This document shows positions 24,567 to 33,124 of a stretch of 64,000 bases of DNA, piece by piece. Below the pieces are notes generated by a model that had not been told where the DNA came from, searched no databases, and saw only the letters and a list, made by a program, of their open reading frames with translations. The position numbers and the translations under genes are program-made. Source of the stretch: an uncultured Polycyclovorans sp. (lineage in GTDB: Bacteria > Pseudomonadota > Gammaproteobacteria > Nevskiales > Nevskiaceae); assembly GCA_936928855.1 (NCBI GenBank), contig CAKZHZ010000019.1:156086-220085 (forward strand), in the 5' to 3' direction. Each line of letters begins with the position of its first letter. The first letter of the stretch is position 1.

Positions 24567-25163
24567 ATGAAACGTACTGCACTGACCCTGGCGCCGCTGC
24601 TGGCGCTGGCAGCCACCGTCGCGACTGCCGAATCCCAACGCTACATTGATGATGAGATCGCGGTAACCGTCCGCGCCGGGCCCAGCAACAATGCCGACTA
24701 TCTCGGCGTGGTCCGCAGTGGTGACGAGGTCACCCTGATCGAGTCGATGGGCCCCGAAAGTTTTGCGCGCATCCGTACCGCGAGCGGTACCGAAGGCTGG
24801 GTCACCGCCCGGTTTCTGACGGAAACGCCGGCGGCGGCGACGCGCCTGGCCGCGGTGGAGTCCGCGCTCGAGGCCTCCGAAGCCGAGGCCAAGACCCTTC
24901 AGGCCACACTGACCGATGTCAGCGACGAGCTGGCCGCGCTCAAGCCGGCCGCAGAGCTCGCTGAAGACAACGCTGCGCTGCGCGCACGTATCGCCGAGCT
25001 CGAACGTGACAATGCCGAGGTGGTGCAGCGCTACAGTGAGCAGAAGTCACGCCGCAAGAACATGCTCACCGCCGCCGGTCTGATCGGTGCGGGCGTGCTT
25101 GGCGGGCTGGTGTTGCCGTGGCTGGGACGCAGCACACGTCGCCGACGGTACTCGGACTTCTGA
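24567..25163 (+). CDS. TIGR04211-like SH3 domain protein with coiled coil and C-terminal anchor
   Basis: A 198-residue envelope protein. A signal peptide (residues 1-21, cleaved near 'TVATAES') leads to a bacterial SH3 domain ('RYIDDEIAVTVRAGPSNNADYLGVV' through 'GTEGWVTARFL'), then a coiled coil of about 60 residues rich in Ala, Glu and Leu, and a transmembrane segment (about 163-183) followed by a basic tail. The layout matches the YgiM/TIGR04211 group, thought to be anchored in the inner membrane with the SH3 domain facing the periplasm. It leads the plus-strand run that continues through ffh. Confidence 0.88.
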   Translation: MKRTALTLAPLLALAATVATAESQRYIDDEIAVTVRAGPSNNADYLGVVRSGDEVTLIESMGPESFARIRTASGTEGWVTARFLTETPAAATRLAAVESALEASEAEAKTLQATLTDVSDELAALKPAAELAEDNAALRARIAELERDNAEVVQRYSEQKSRRKNMLTAAGLIGAGVLGGLVLPWLGRSTRRRRYSDF

Positions 25164-25170
25164 CGCCTTT

Positions 25171-25623
25171 ATGGTCCCCGATTTTCGCGTCCTGCTGCGG
25201 GTCCGCTACGCCGAGTGTGATGCCCAAGGCGTGGTCTTCAATGCGCGCTATGGTGACTACGTCGACCTGGCAATGACCGAGTTCATGCGGGCCTTGCTGG
25301 GGGGCTACGCCACGTTGCTGGCGCGGGGGCTTGATACGCAGGTGGTCCGTCTGGCCACGGACTGGAGCGGGCCGGCCCGTTTCGACGAGGTGCTCGCCCT
25401 GCGGGTTCGGCCGCTCAGACTCGGCAATACCTCGTTCACGTTGCACGTGGATATCCGGGGTTGGCCGGATGAGCGTGCGGTGGCGGTCTCGGAGATCACC
25501 TATGTGCTGGTCAGCGCCGGAGATCATCGCAAGCAACCGCTTCCGGACGACCTGCGCGCGCAGCTGACCGGGGGAGCTGCGGGGATCACGGTCGATCTTG
25601 CCGGGACGGGCGAGATCCGCTGA
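25171..25623 (+). CDS. Acyl-CoA thioesterase (4HBT hot-dog family)
   Basis: A 150-residue hot-dog thioesterase expected to hydrolyse acyl-CoA thioesters. The catalytic Asp lies in the signature 'VRYAECDAQGVVFNARYGDY' near residue 16-20, followed by the long central helix and beta strands. It starts 7 bp after the SH3-protein gene, suggesting one transcript. The upstream ribosome binding site is weak. The substrate is unknown; members include 4-hydroxybenzoyl-CoA thioesterases and general acyl-CoA thioesterases such as YbgC, a separate copy of which is in the tol cluster. Confidence 0.88.
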   Translation: MVPDFRVLLRVRYAECDAQGVVFNARYGDYVDLAMTEFMRALLGGYATLLARGLDTQVVRLATDWSGPARFDEVLALRVRPLRLGNTSFTLHVDIRGWPDERAVAVSEITYVLVSAGDHRKQPLPDDLRAQLTGGAAGITVDLAGTGEIR

Positions 25624-25694
25624 ACCGCGTACCCGTTGGGGAAGGCCCTACAATATCGGCCAGACCTCATTCGACCTTTCGACAGGACCTCACG

Positions 25695-26291
25695 ATGACC
25701 CTTCGCCTTTCCGAGCAAGATGACCGCATTCAGTTGCCGGAGCTTGTCAGCCGCCTTGAAGAGCAGTTTGCGTTCAAGTCGCGCTTCGTCATGGTGTTCG
25801 GGCAGATCAACGACCTGATGGCGCAGGCCACCTGCCGGCGGCTGTTGGCGCTGTCGGAGGAGTCCAAGGCGCCGATCACCATGCTGATCTCCTCGCCCGG
25901 CGGACACGTTGAATCCGGTGATGCCATTCACGACATGATCGGTTTCATTGAGGCACCGGTGACCACGGTCGGCACCGGGTGGGTGGCCAGTGCCGGCGCT
26001 CATATCTTCCTGGCACCGCCGAAGGAACGCCGGGTGTGCCTGCCCAATACGCGGTTCATGATCCACCAGCCTGCGGGTGGTGGGCGCGGTCAGGCCACCG
26101 ACATTGCCATCCAGGCCAAAGAAATCCTTCGTATCCGCGAGCGTCTGGCGCGGGTGATCGCTCGCCAGACCGGCAAGCCGCTGGAAACGGTGATGCTGGA
26201 CATCGAGCGCGACTATTGGATGAACGCGGATGAGGCACTGGCCTACGGCATCGCCAGCCGCATCATTCAGCACAAGGCCGACCTGGGCTGA
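25695..26291 (+). CDS. ClpP-like serine protease (orphan Clp proteolytic subunit)
   Basis: A 198-residue ClpP-fold protease. The Ser-His-Asp triad is complete: Ser99 in 'GWVASAGAH', His124 in 'FMIHQPAGG' and Asp173 in 'DIERDYWM', and 'ISSPGGHVESGDAIHDMI' forms the oxyanion-hole strand. It lacks the canonical GQAASMGA context, having GTGWVASAGA, so it belongs to a divergent branch. No clpX, clpA or tig gene is nearby, unlike the main clpP locus, so it is probably a second copy and may form mixed rings or act with another ATPase. It sits between a thioesterase and a ZIP-like transporter. Confidence 0.85.
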   Translation: MTLRLSEQDDRIQLPELVSRLEEQFAFKSRFVMVFGQINDLMAQATCRRLLALSEESKAPITMLISSPGGHVESGDAIHDMIGFIEAPVTTVGTGWVASAGAHIFLAPPKERRVCLPNTRFMIHQPAGGGRGQATDIAIQAKEILRIRERLARVIARQTGKPLETVMLDIERDYWMNADEALAYGIASRIIQHKADLG

Positions 26292-26326
26292 TCGCCGCCG
26301 CCGGGCGGAGCCGTGACGGTGCTCCC

Positions 26327-27040
26327 ATGAACACCGCGCTGTCCACGATGCTGTTGCTCTCGTGGTGTGCTGGATTGACCGCCGTATTGGGAGGTGCGCT
26401 GGCTTGGCGCCTGGGGGCGCCGCATGGCCGACAGGGCCGTGCCTTGATGCATGCGGTGGTGGCCCTGGGCGGTGGATTGCTGCTGGCAGCTGTCGTCTTC
26501 GCACTGCTGCCCGAAGGCATGGCCGTATTGCCTGCGGGCGTTTTGCTGTCAGTGTTCCTTTGCGGTGGTGCAGCCTTTGCCGTGATCGACTGGCAGCTCT
26601 CGCGACAGGCGGGGCCGCGTGCGCAACTGCTGGCAATGCTGATGGACTATGTGCCCGAGGCGCTGTCGCTGGGGGCGACCTTCTCTGTCGATCCGCAGTT
26701 GGGCTTGCTGCTGGCACTGTTCATTGGTGCGCAGAACCTGCCGGAGGGTTTCAACGCCTTTCATGAGCAGCGCGGCTCCGGGAGCGGGCCGCTGACCTGT
26801 CTCGGTTTGCTATTGGCCCTGAGTACCCTCGGCCCGCTGGCGGCATTCGCCGGTCATCAGTTGTTACAGGATGCGCCACATGTCACTGCGGGCATCATGA
26901 CGTTTGCGGGTGGCGGTGTGTTGTACCTGCTGTTTCAGGATATTGCGCCGCGGGTGCCGATGCGGCGACGGGGCTGGCCGCCGTTGGGCGCCGTGCTGGG
27001 TTTCGCGATCGGCATGGCCGGGGCCCAATGGCTGGGATGA
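26327..27040 (+). CDS. ZIP-family metal transporter-like protein
   Basis: A 237-residue membrane protein with about seven to eight predicted helices. The metal-path motifs of the ZIP family can be recognised in altered form: 'MDYVPEALSLGATF' in helix 4, where ZIP transporters have HNxPEG, and 'GAQNLPEGFNAFHE' in helix 5. These residues bind divalent metal in family members. A His-rich loop is absent. The start has no strong ribosome binding site. It lies 35 bp after the clpP-like gene and 51 bp before the hydratase gene. Import of zinc or another divalent cation is likely but not shown. Confidence 0.75.
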   Translation: MNTALSTMLLLSWCAGLTAVLGGALAWRLGAPHGRQGRALMHAVVALGGGLLLAAVVFALLPEGMAVLPAGVLLSVFLCGGAAFAVIDWQLSRQAGPRAQLLAMLMDYVPEALSLGATFSVDPQLGLLLALFIGAQNLPEGFNAFHEQRGSGSGPLTCLGLLLALSTLGPLAAFAGHQLLQDAPHVTAGIMTFAGGGVLYLLFQDIAPRVPMRRRGWPPLGAVLGFAIGMAGAQWLG

Positions 27041-27091
27041 CGGGTGCACGCGGCTCAGCGTGCGCGACCTAACACGAACAGGATTCACATC

Positions 27092-27994
27092 ATGATGAAA
27101 CGCGGACTGGCCATGGGGGTGATGTGGGCGGCAATGTTGGGATCGCCTGCCGCCGCTGCCGAGTGTCCGGATGCGGTTACGACCGGGATCTGGGCCGCGC
27201 GCTATCCGCACGACACCGTGCGACTGCCGCAGGCGCCGCTCACCCTCAAGGAGGCCTACTGTGCCCAGCGCACCTATGTCGAGGCGTTGCAGCGCCGCTT
27301 CGGGCCGCCGGTGGGGTACAAGGTGGGGTTTACCGGTCCGGCTGGGCAGCTCCAGTTCCAGATCGATCAACCGGCCTTTGGCGTACTGCTGGCGGACATG
27401 TTCGTGGAAGATGGCGCAACGGTTCCGGCGGACTACGGGCACCGTCCGTTGCTGGAGCCGGATTTGCTGGTGGTGGTGGCCGACGAAGCCATCAACCGGG
27501 CCACTACGATTGAAGAAGTGGCGGCTCACCTCGCCAGCGTGCATCCCCTGATCGAACTGCCGGCTATTCCTTTCACAGCGGACGCGGTGGTGACCGGCAC
27601 CGGTCTGGTGGCCCTCAATATCGGGGCAACGCGCCTGGTCATGGGGCCAGGGGTGCCGATGCAGACCGACCCGGTCTTCCTGCAGGCACTTGCGGACGCA
27701 CAGACCTTGCTGATTGACGAGAACGGTCGACAGGTTCAGGCCGCGCCGACGGCCACGCTCATGGGGCATCCCCTGCGTGTGGTGCTGTGGTTGGTGGCCG
27801 AGTTGCGGCGGGAGGGTCTGCAGTTGCATGAAGGTGATCGCATCAGCCTGGGCGCTGTCGGTGGGCTGTTTCCACTGGTGCAGCAGGGCAAGGCCTTTAC
27901 CTATCGTCTCGATGGGCTGCCGTCTGGGCCAGTATCGGTTTCGGTGCGTTTCGGGCCGCCATCGGCGGCGGAGTCGACCGATGACAGCGAGTAA
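27092..27994 (+). CDS. 2-keto-4-pentenoate hydratase-like protein with signal peptide
   Basis: A 300-residue protein of the fumarylacetoacetate hydrolase/2-keto-4-pentenoate hydratase superfamily. The catalytic-site blocks are visible: 'GYKVGFT', 'LLEPDLLVVV' with the metal-binding acidic residue, 'HPLIELP' and 'GDRISLGAVGGLFPL'. Unusually, it begins with a hydrophobic segment ending in 'GSPAAAAE', a typical cleavable signal peptide, so it is predicted to be periplasmic although enzymes of this group are cytoplasmic. The ATG has AGGA 8 bp upstream. No meta-cleavage pathway genes are nearby. The true substrate is unknown. Confidence 0.8.
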   Translation: MMKRGLAMGVMWAAMLGSPAAAAECPDAVTTGIWAARYPHDTVRLPQAPLTLKEAYCAQRTYVEALQRRFGPPVGYKVGFTGPAGQLQFQIDQPAFGVLLADMFVEDGATVPADYGHRPLLEPDLLVVVADEAINRATTIEEVAAHLASVHPLIELPAIPFTADAVVTGTGLVALNIGATRLVMGPGVPMQTDPVFLQALADAQTLLIDENGRQVQAAPTATLMGHPLRVVLWLVAELRREGLQLHEGDRISLGAVGGLFPLVQQGKAFTYRLDGLPSGPVSVSVRFGPPSAAESTDDSE

Positions 27995-28026
27995 ACTGGC
28001 GACTCTTCCGTTGATGGGACTGCACT

Positions 28027-29391
28027 GTGTTTGAATCGCTGAGCCAACGTCTGTCCGGCGTGCTGGACGCCCTGCGCGGTCAGGGGCGCCTGACCGAAGA
28101 CCAGGTCAATGCCGCCAGCCGCGAGCTCCGCATGGCACTGCTCGAGGCGGATGTGGCGCTGCCGGTGGTGCGGCAGTTCGTGGAGCAGGTGAAAACGCGC
28201 GCGCTCGGTGTCGAAGTGACGCAGAGCCTGACGCCAGGCCAGCAGTTTCTCAAGATCGTTCAGCAGGCGCTGACCGAGACCCTGGGAGGCGTCACCGAGC
28301 CGCTGAATCTGCGTGCGCAACCTCCAGTGGTGATCCTCATGGCGGGGCTGCAGGGGTCGGGCAAGACCACCACGACCGGCAAGCTGGCGCGCCGGCTGAA
28401 GGAGCAGGACAAGAAGAAGGTGATGGTGGTGTCCTGTGACGTGTATCGGCCGGCGGCGATCGAGCAGCTGCGCATCGTGGCGGGACAGGTGGGGGTTGAG
28501 TGCTTTCCATCGTCAGTCGGCGAGAAACCCGCCGATATCGCGTTGGCAGCCCTCGCCGAGGCGAAGCGGCAGTACTTCGACGTCCTCGTCATCGATACGG
28601 CAGGCCGGACGACGGTGGATGCCGAGATGATGGCGGAGATCGCCGACCTCCACGGTCGGGTCAGCCCGACCGAGACGCTGTTCGTGGTGGACAGCATGAC
28701 GGGTCAGGATGCCGCCAACACCGCCAAGGCCTTTGCCGAAGCCGTTCCTTTGTCCGGGGTGGTGCTCACCAAGGTGGACGGGGATGCACGGGGTGGGGCG
28801 GCGCTTTCGGTTCGCCAGGTCACCGGCCGGCCGATCAAGTTTCTGGGGATTGGCGAGAAGTCCGACAAACTGGAGGTGTTTCACCCCGACCGGATCGCCA
28901 ATCGCATTCTCGGTCAGGGGGATGTGCTCAGCCTGATTGAGGAGACGAGCCGCAAGGTCGATCAGGAAAAGGCGGCCAAGCTGGCCGAGAAGCTAAAGAA
29001 AAACAAGCGCTTCGATCTGGCCGATTTCCGTGAGCAGATGGAGCAGATGCAGAACCTCGGTTCGGTGGAATCGCTGCTGGAAAAGCTGCCCGGGGGCGCC
29101 CAGATGCAGGCCCAGCTGAAGAACGTGGATACCGGGCGGCAGGTGCGACGCACTATCGCCATCATCAACAGCATGACGCCGCAGGAGCGTCGATTTCCCG
29201 ACCTGATCAAGGCCTCGCGCAAGCGGCGAATCGCGGCGGGTGCCGGTGTCGAGGTGCAACAGGTCAACCAGTTGCTGCGTCAGTTCGACACTACCCGCGA
29301 CATGATGAAGAAGGTGGCCGGTGGCGGTCTTTCCAAGATGATGCGGGGCCTGGCGGGGCGGCTGCCGCCCGGCATGGTGCCGCGCCGCTGA
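28027..29391 (+). CDS. ffh: Signal recognition particle protein Ffh
   Basis: A 454-residue GTPase that binds signal sequences of nascent membrane proteins and delivers ribosomes to FtsY. The N domain (residues 1-90) precedes the G domain with P-loop 'GLQGSGKTTTTGKLA' at about 107-121, 'DTAGR' and 'TKVDGDARGGAAL'. The methionine-rich M domain follows, with 'RRIAAGAGVEVQQVNQLLRQF' for 4.5S RNA contact. The start is a GTG 33 bp after the hydratase stop. Usual neighbours rpsP-rimM-trmD are not here. Confidence 0.97.
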   Translation: MFESLSQRLSGVLDALRGQGRLTEDQVNAASRELRMALLEADVALPVVRQFVEQVKTRALGVEVTQSLTPGQQFLKIVQQALTETLGGVTEPLNLRAQPPVVILMAGLQGSGKTTTTGKLARRLKEQDKKKVMVVSCDVYRPAAIEQLRIVAGQVGVECFPSSVGEKPADIALAALAEAKRQYFDVLVIDTAGRTTVDAEMMAEIADLHGRVSPTETLFVVDSMTGQDAANTAKAFAEAVPLSGVVLTKVDGDARGGAALSVRQVTGRPIKFLGIGEKSDKLEVFHPDRIANRILGQGDVLSLIEETSRKVDQEKAAKLAEKLKKNKRFDLADFREQMEQMQNLGSVESLLEKLPGGAQMQAQLKNVDTGRQVRRTIAIINSMTPQERRFPDLIKASRKRRIAAGAGVEVQQVNQLLRQFDTTRDMMKKVAGGGLSKMMRGLAGRLPPGMVPRR

Positions 29392-29425
29392 GTGGCTGAC
29401 ACATGGCGGTCATCTTTCTGCAGTC

Positions 29426-29456
29426 TTGTCACAGTTCTGTAACGCCTTGCTAATAG
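29426..29456 (+). promoter_or_regulatory. Pho box and -10 element of the phoB promoter
   Basis: TTGTCACAGTTCTGTAAC (29426-29443) agrees with the Pho-box pattern CTGTCATAWAWCTGTCAY at 13 of 18 positions, and TAATAG at 29451-29456 is a plausible -10 hexamer at the expected spacing. No -35 element is obvious, as is usual for PhoB-activated promoters. It fits positive autoregulation of phoB-phoR. Confidence 0.65.
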
Positions 29457-29488
29457 CCTGATTTCTGACGTGTAATCCGGCAGTGAGC

Positions 29489-30181
29489 ATGCAGAACAAA
29501 CTGATTCTGGTAGTGGAGGACGAATCGGCCATCCGCGAGATGGTGCGGTTCGCCCTGACGCGCGCGGAGTTTCGGGTCGCCGAGGCCGGTGATGCGCAGG
29601 AGGCGCGCCTGCGCATGGCCGATGAACGCCCCGACCTGATTCTCATGGATTGGATGATGCCGGGCATCAGCGGGGTCGAGCTGACACGCGAGCTGAAGAG
29701 CTCGGCGTCAACCCGCGACATCCCGGTGATCATGGTGACCGCGCGCGCCGAAGAGGAAGACAAGGTGCGGGGGCTCAACACCGGCTGTGACGACTATGTC
29801 TCCAAGCCGTTCTCGTTTCCCGAACTGGTGGCGCGCATCCAGGCCGTGTTGCGCCGCAGCATGCCGGGCGGTGAGGAAGAGCGACTGCAGATCAACGGTC
29901 TGGAAGTGGATGCCGCCAGCCAGCGCGTGACTGCGCAGGGGGAGCCGGTGAAGCTCGGTCCCACCGAGTACCGCCTGCTGCATTTCTTCGTCAGTCACCC
30001 TGAGCGGGTCTACACCCGGGAACAGGTGCTGGATCGGGTCTGGGGGCAGAACGTGTATGTCGAGGAGCGTACGGTCGACGTGCACATTCGTCGTTTGCGC
30101 AAGGCGCTGGAGCCCTTCGGCTATGCCGACATGATCCAGACGGTCCGCGGCACCGGTTACCGCTTCTCAGAGAAATTCTGA
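29489..30181 (+). CDS. phoB: Phosphate regulon response regulator PhoB
   Basis: A 230-residue OmpR-family regulator. The receiver domain (residues 5-120) has the phosphoacceptor Asp54 in 'LILMDWMMPG', the acidic pair at 11-12 and the conserved Lys in 'VSKPFSF'. The winged-helix DNA-binding domain (about 130-228) contains 'GPTEYRLLHFFVSHPERVYTREQ' and 'ERTVDVHIRRLRKAL'. It is nearly collinear with E. coli PhoB. The start may be this ATG or a GTG two codons earlier. phoR follows 2 bp downstream, and a Pho box lies upstream. Confidence 0.95.
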   Translation: MQNKLILVVEDESAIREMVRFALTRAEFRVAEAGDAQEARLRMADERPDLILMDWMMPGISGVELTRELKSSASTRDIPVIMVTARAEEEDKVRGLNTGCDDYVSKPFSFPELVARIQAVLRRSMPGGEEERLQINGLEVDAASQRVTAQGEPVKLGPTEYRLLHFFVSHPERVYTREQVLDRVWGQNVYVEERTVDVHIRRLRKALEPFGYADMIQTVRGTGYRFSEKF

Positions 30182-30183
30182 TC

Positions 30184-31557
30184 ATGCCGCGCGCGCCGCT
30201 GACTCCGGAGCAGCAGCGGCTGCGGTCGGCGTGGCGCCAGGAGCTTCTCAAGCTGCTGCTGCTGAGTGGTCTGGGTAGCTTGGTGGGAGCCTTGTTCTCG
30301 GGCGCGGTGTGGGGCTTGATCGTGGTGCTGACGATGTACCTGGCGATCCAGTACCGTCATCTTGCGGCCCTGCTGATCTGGTTGCGCAGTCCCAAGCGGC
30401 ACGAATTGCCGGAACCGGGAGGCCTCTGGGGCGAGGCCTTTGACCGCCTGGCCGATATGCACCGGCGTAACCGCAAGAAGAAGAAGCGGCTTGCGGCCAT
30501 GCTGTCGGAGTTTCAGGCGTCGACAGCGGCTCTGCCGGATGGTGCAGTGGTCCTCAGCGAGCGCGGCGACATCCTGCGGTTCAACGTTGCAGCGCAGACG
30601 CTGCTGGGGCTGCGCACCCTCGATGTCGGACTGCGGGTGGCAACGCTGATGCGCCACCCCCGCTTCACCGAATACCTGCAGCGAGGCGCGTTCGATCAGG
30701 AAATCGAGCTGCCATCGCCGATCAACCGGACCAAGACCCTGTCTGCACGGCTGATCTCCTACGGACAGGGCCAGCGTCTGCTGATGCTTCGCGACGTCTC
30801 CGAGTTGCGCCGTCTGGATGCGGCACGCCGCGATTTTGTCTCCAACGCATCCCACGAGCTGCGGACACCGCTGACGGTGCTCAAGGGGTATCTGGAGATG
30901 ATGGAGGCGGAGTCCCGGCAAGGGGGCGGGCTGGCGGATTGGAGCGGTCCTTTGGGCGAAATGCGCAACCAGTCGATCCGTATGGAGTCGCTGGTCAACG
31001 ACATGCTCAAGCTGGCGCGTCTGGAGTCGGAGGTTCAGTCCCGCCATGACTGGGTGCCGGTGCACCCCTTGATCCTGCGGGTGGTGGAGGAGGCGCGCCT
31101 GTTGAGCAGCGGTCCGGTCAAGCATCACTTTGAAGTGGATATCGAGGACGGCCTGCAGATTCTCGGCGTTGAGATCGAGCTGATGAGCCTGTTCACCAAC
31201 CTCGCCGTCAACGCGGTGCGGTATACCCCCCCTCCCGGCAATATCCGCATCCGGTGCCGGCGCGCAGCGTCCGGCGCGGCGGTGTACGCCGTCGCTGACA
31301 CCGGCATCGGTATCGCGCAGGAGGACATTCCCCGCCTGACAGAGCGCTTCTACCGAGTGGACGTGGGGCGTTCACGCGCCAGCGGCGGCACCGGGCTGGG
31401 GCTGTCCATCGTCAAGCACGTGCTGGAACACCACGACAGCCGGCTCAGCATCGAAAGCGAAGTCGGTGTGGGCAGCACATTCAGTTGTGAATTTCCCACG
31501 CAGCGAGTGCGGTACCGACCTTCCGTCGAGCCGGCCTCGACCGCGACCGGTTCGTAA
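30184..31557 (+). CDS. phoR: Phosphate regulon sensor histidine kinase PhoR
   Basis: A 457-residue membrane histidine kinase. A hydrophobic hairpin of one to two helices at about residues 22-66 has only a short loop, so there is no large periplasmic sensor, as is usual for PhoR. A basic stretch 'RRNRKKKKRL' and a PAS domain follow. The phosphorylated His224 is in 'SNASHELRTPLTVLKG', and the ATPase domain has 'NLAVNAVRYTPPPG', 'DTGIGI' and 'GTGLGLSIVKH'. It phosphorylates PhoB under phosphate limitation, normally via the Pst transporter and PhoU, which are not in this window. Confidence 0.94.
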   Translation: MPRAPLTPEQQRLRSAWRQELLKLLLLSGLGSLVGALFSGAVWGLIVVLTMYLAIQYRHLAALLIWLRSPKRHELPEPGGLWGEAFDRLADMHRRNRKKKKRLAAMLSEFQASTAALPDGAVVLSERGDILRFNVAAQTLLGLRTLDVGLRVATLMRHPRFTEYLQRGAFDQEIELPSPINRTKTLSARLISYGQGQRLLMLRDVSELRRLDAARRDFVSNASHELRTPLTVLKGYLEMMEAESRQGGGLADWSGPLGEMRNQSIRMESLVNDMLKLARLESEVQSRHDWVPVHPLILRVVEEARLLSSGPVKHHFEVDIEDGLQILGVEIELMSLFTNLAVNAVRYTPPPGNIRIRCRRAASGAAVYAVADTGIGIAQEDIPRLTERFYRVDVGRSRASGGTGLGLSIVKHVLEHHDSRLSIESEVGVGSTFSCEFPTQRVRYRPSVEPASTATGS

Positions 31558-31583
31558 CATCCGGCCGCTTCGGCGGCGCCGGG

Positions 31584-32438
31584 TCAGGTGGTGGCGAGCT
31601 CTGCGGCCTGCAGGGTGTTCTGCATCAGCATGGCCACCGTCATCGGGCCAACCCCGCCCGGCACCGGCGTGATGAAGGCCGCCCGTTCGGCCACCTCCTC
31701 GTAGGCGCAATCCCCGACCAGTCGCCCGTCCTCGGTGCGGTTGATGCCGACATCGATCACGGTGGCGCCGGGCTTGATCCAGGCGCCGCGCACCATCCCC
31801 GGCTTGCCGACAGCGACCACCACGATGTCGGCGCGTCCCACCTCGGCGGCGACATCTGCAGTGAACCGGTGGCAGCAGGTGGCCGTGGCGCCGGCCAACA
31901 TCAGTTCCAGCATCATCGGCCGGCCGACGTGGTTGCTGGCGCCAACCACCACCGCGGTCCGGCGTTTGAAGGTTTCGCCCGCCGCGCGCAGCAGCTCCAT
32001 CACCCCGTAAGGGGTGCAGGGACGCAGCACGGGCATGCGCTGCGCCAGGCGGCCGAGGTTGTAGGGGTGAAAGCCGTCCACATCCTTATGGGCCACGATA
32101 CGTTCGGTGACGGCGACGCTGTTGAGATGGGCGGGCAGCGGCAGCTGGACGAGAATGCCATCGACGTCGGGATCGGCGTTGAGCCGGTCCACTTCCTCCA
32201 GCAGTTGCGACTGGGCCACATCAGGGTCGAACTGCAGCGGGCGCGAGGTGATGCCGACGGCTTCGCAGGCGCGGCGCTTGTTGCGCACGTACACATGGGA
32301 GGCGGGATCGTCGCCGACCAGAACGGTGGCGAGGCAGGGTGCGCGATGGCCGCGGCTCCGGCGCGTCAGTACGGCCTGGGTGACCCGGGAAAGGACCTGC
32401 TGGGCGACGGCCTTGCCATCGATGATCTGTGCGGCCAT
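31584..32438 (-). CDS. folD: Bifunctional methylenetetrahydrofolate dehydrogenase/cyclohydrolase FolD
   Basis: A 284-residue one-carbon enzyme interconverting 5,10-methylene-, 5,10-methenyl- and 10-formyl-tetrahydrofolate with NADP. The catalytic Tyr-x3-Lys is in 'SHVYVRNKRRACE', the folate-binding 'ILVQLPLPAHLN' follows, 'HKDVDGFHP' precedes the NADP domain with 'VVGASNHVGRPMMLELM', and the C-terminal signature is 'PVPGGVGPMTVAMLM'. The length is typical. It converges with phoR and is divergent from ccmA across 92 bp. The E. coli motif VGRS is VGAS here, a change seen in other bacteria. Confidence 0.95.
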   Translation of the reverse strand: MAAQIIDGKAVAQQVLSRVTQAVLTRRSRGHRAPCLATVLVGDDPASHVYVRNKRRACEAVGITSRPLQFDPDVAQSQLLEEVDRLNADPDVDGILVQLPLPAHLNSVAVTERIVAHKDVDGFHPYNLGRLAQRMPVLRPCTPYGVMELLRAAGETFKRRTAVVVGASNHVGRPMMLELMLAGATATCCHRFTADVAAEVGRADIVVVAVGKPGMVRGAWIKPGATVIDVGINRTEDGRLVGDCAYEEVAERAAFITPVPGGVGPMTVAMLMQNTLQAAELATT

Positions 32439-32530
32439 GGGGCGGTGAGTCAGGCGAAAGGGCGCATAGTGTAGTCAGCCCGACGCGGGGCGTGTCTCCG
32501 CCGCGACCCTTCCCGTACACTTCGCGGCCC

Positions 32531-33124
32531 ATGGCCCTGTTGACGCTCACTGGCATTGTCACCGGCCGCGGCCAGCGGGTGCTGGTGCGCGGATTTGCGC
32601 TGCGCCTGGTCGCTGGCGAGGTGGTGCACCTGACCGGCCCCAATGGCACGGGCAAGACCACCTTGCTGGAGGTGGCCGCCGGCTTGCGGCGTCCCTGGGA
32701 AGGCGCGGTCGAAGCGCCCGCGGCCCGGCATTGGCTGGGGCACCGGAATGGTCTGAGTGGCGTGCTGACACCCTGGGAGAATCTGGAGGCCTGGCGTCAG
32801 CTGCAGGCCGATGCCGACGGTGATCTTGCTGACGCACTTCAGCGTCTCGGGGTGTTCGCGCAGCGATTCCGCGCCTGCAGAGCATTGTCTGCAGGTCAGC
32901 GCCGTCGGGTGGCGCTGGCCCGGCTGCGGTTGGCCCCCCGGCCGGTCTGGGTGCTGGATGAGCCTCTGGATGGGCTGGATCACGCCGGTCTGAACCTGTT
33001 TGCCGACCTGGTGGCCGGGCACCGGCGTCAGGGCGGGGCATTGCTGGTCACCAGTCACCAGCCCCTGCCTGCCGGCATCGGCGATGTGCGGACCTGTGCG
33101 TTGGGGGATGCATGCGCCTCCTGA
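32531..33124 (+). CDS. ccmA: Cytochrome c biogenesis ATP-binding protein CcmA
   Basis: A 197-residue ABC ATPase of the haem maturation system. Walker A 'GPNGTGKTT' is near residue 38, the ABC signature 'LSAGQRRRVAL' near 118, Walker B 'VWVLDEPLDGLD' near 139 and the switch His in 'LVTSHQP'. With CcmB, CcmC and CcmD it releases holo-CcmE from the inner membrane. It overlaps ccmB by 13 bp and starts the eight-gene operon that runs to ccmI. I chose the ATG at 32531 because the ABC fold begins there; the frame extends upstream. Confidence 0.94.
   Translation: MALLTLTGIVTGRGQRVLVRGFALRLVAGEVVHLTGPNGTGKTTLLEVAAGLRRPWEGAVEAPAARHWLGHRNGLSGVLTPWENLEAWRQLQADADGDLADALQRLGVFAQRFRACRALSAGQRRRVALARLRLAPRPVWVLDEPLDGLDHAGLNLFADLVAGHRRQGGALLVTSHQPLPAGIGDVRTCALGDACAS

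Noticed and set aside
23832..24638. N-terminal extension of the FAD-dependent dehydrogenase through the MAPEG gene
   Set aside because: The conserved N-terminus starts at 23831 and the extension is low-complexity antisense sequence.
31558..31583. Hairpin between phoR and folD as a bidirectional terminator
   Set aside because: The stem is GC-rich but imperfect and neither side has a T-run.
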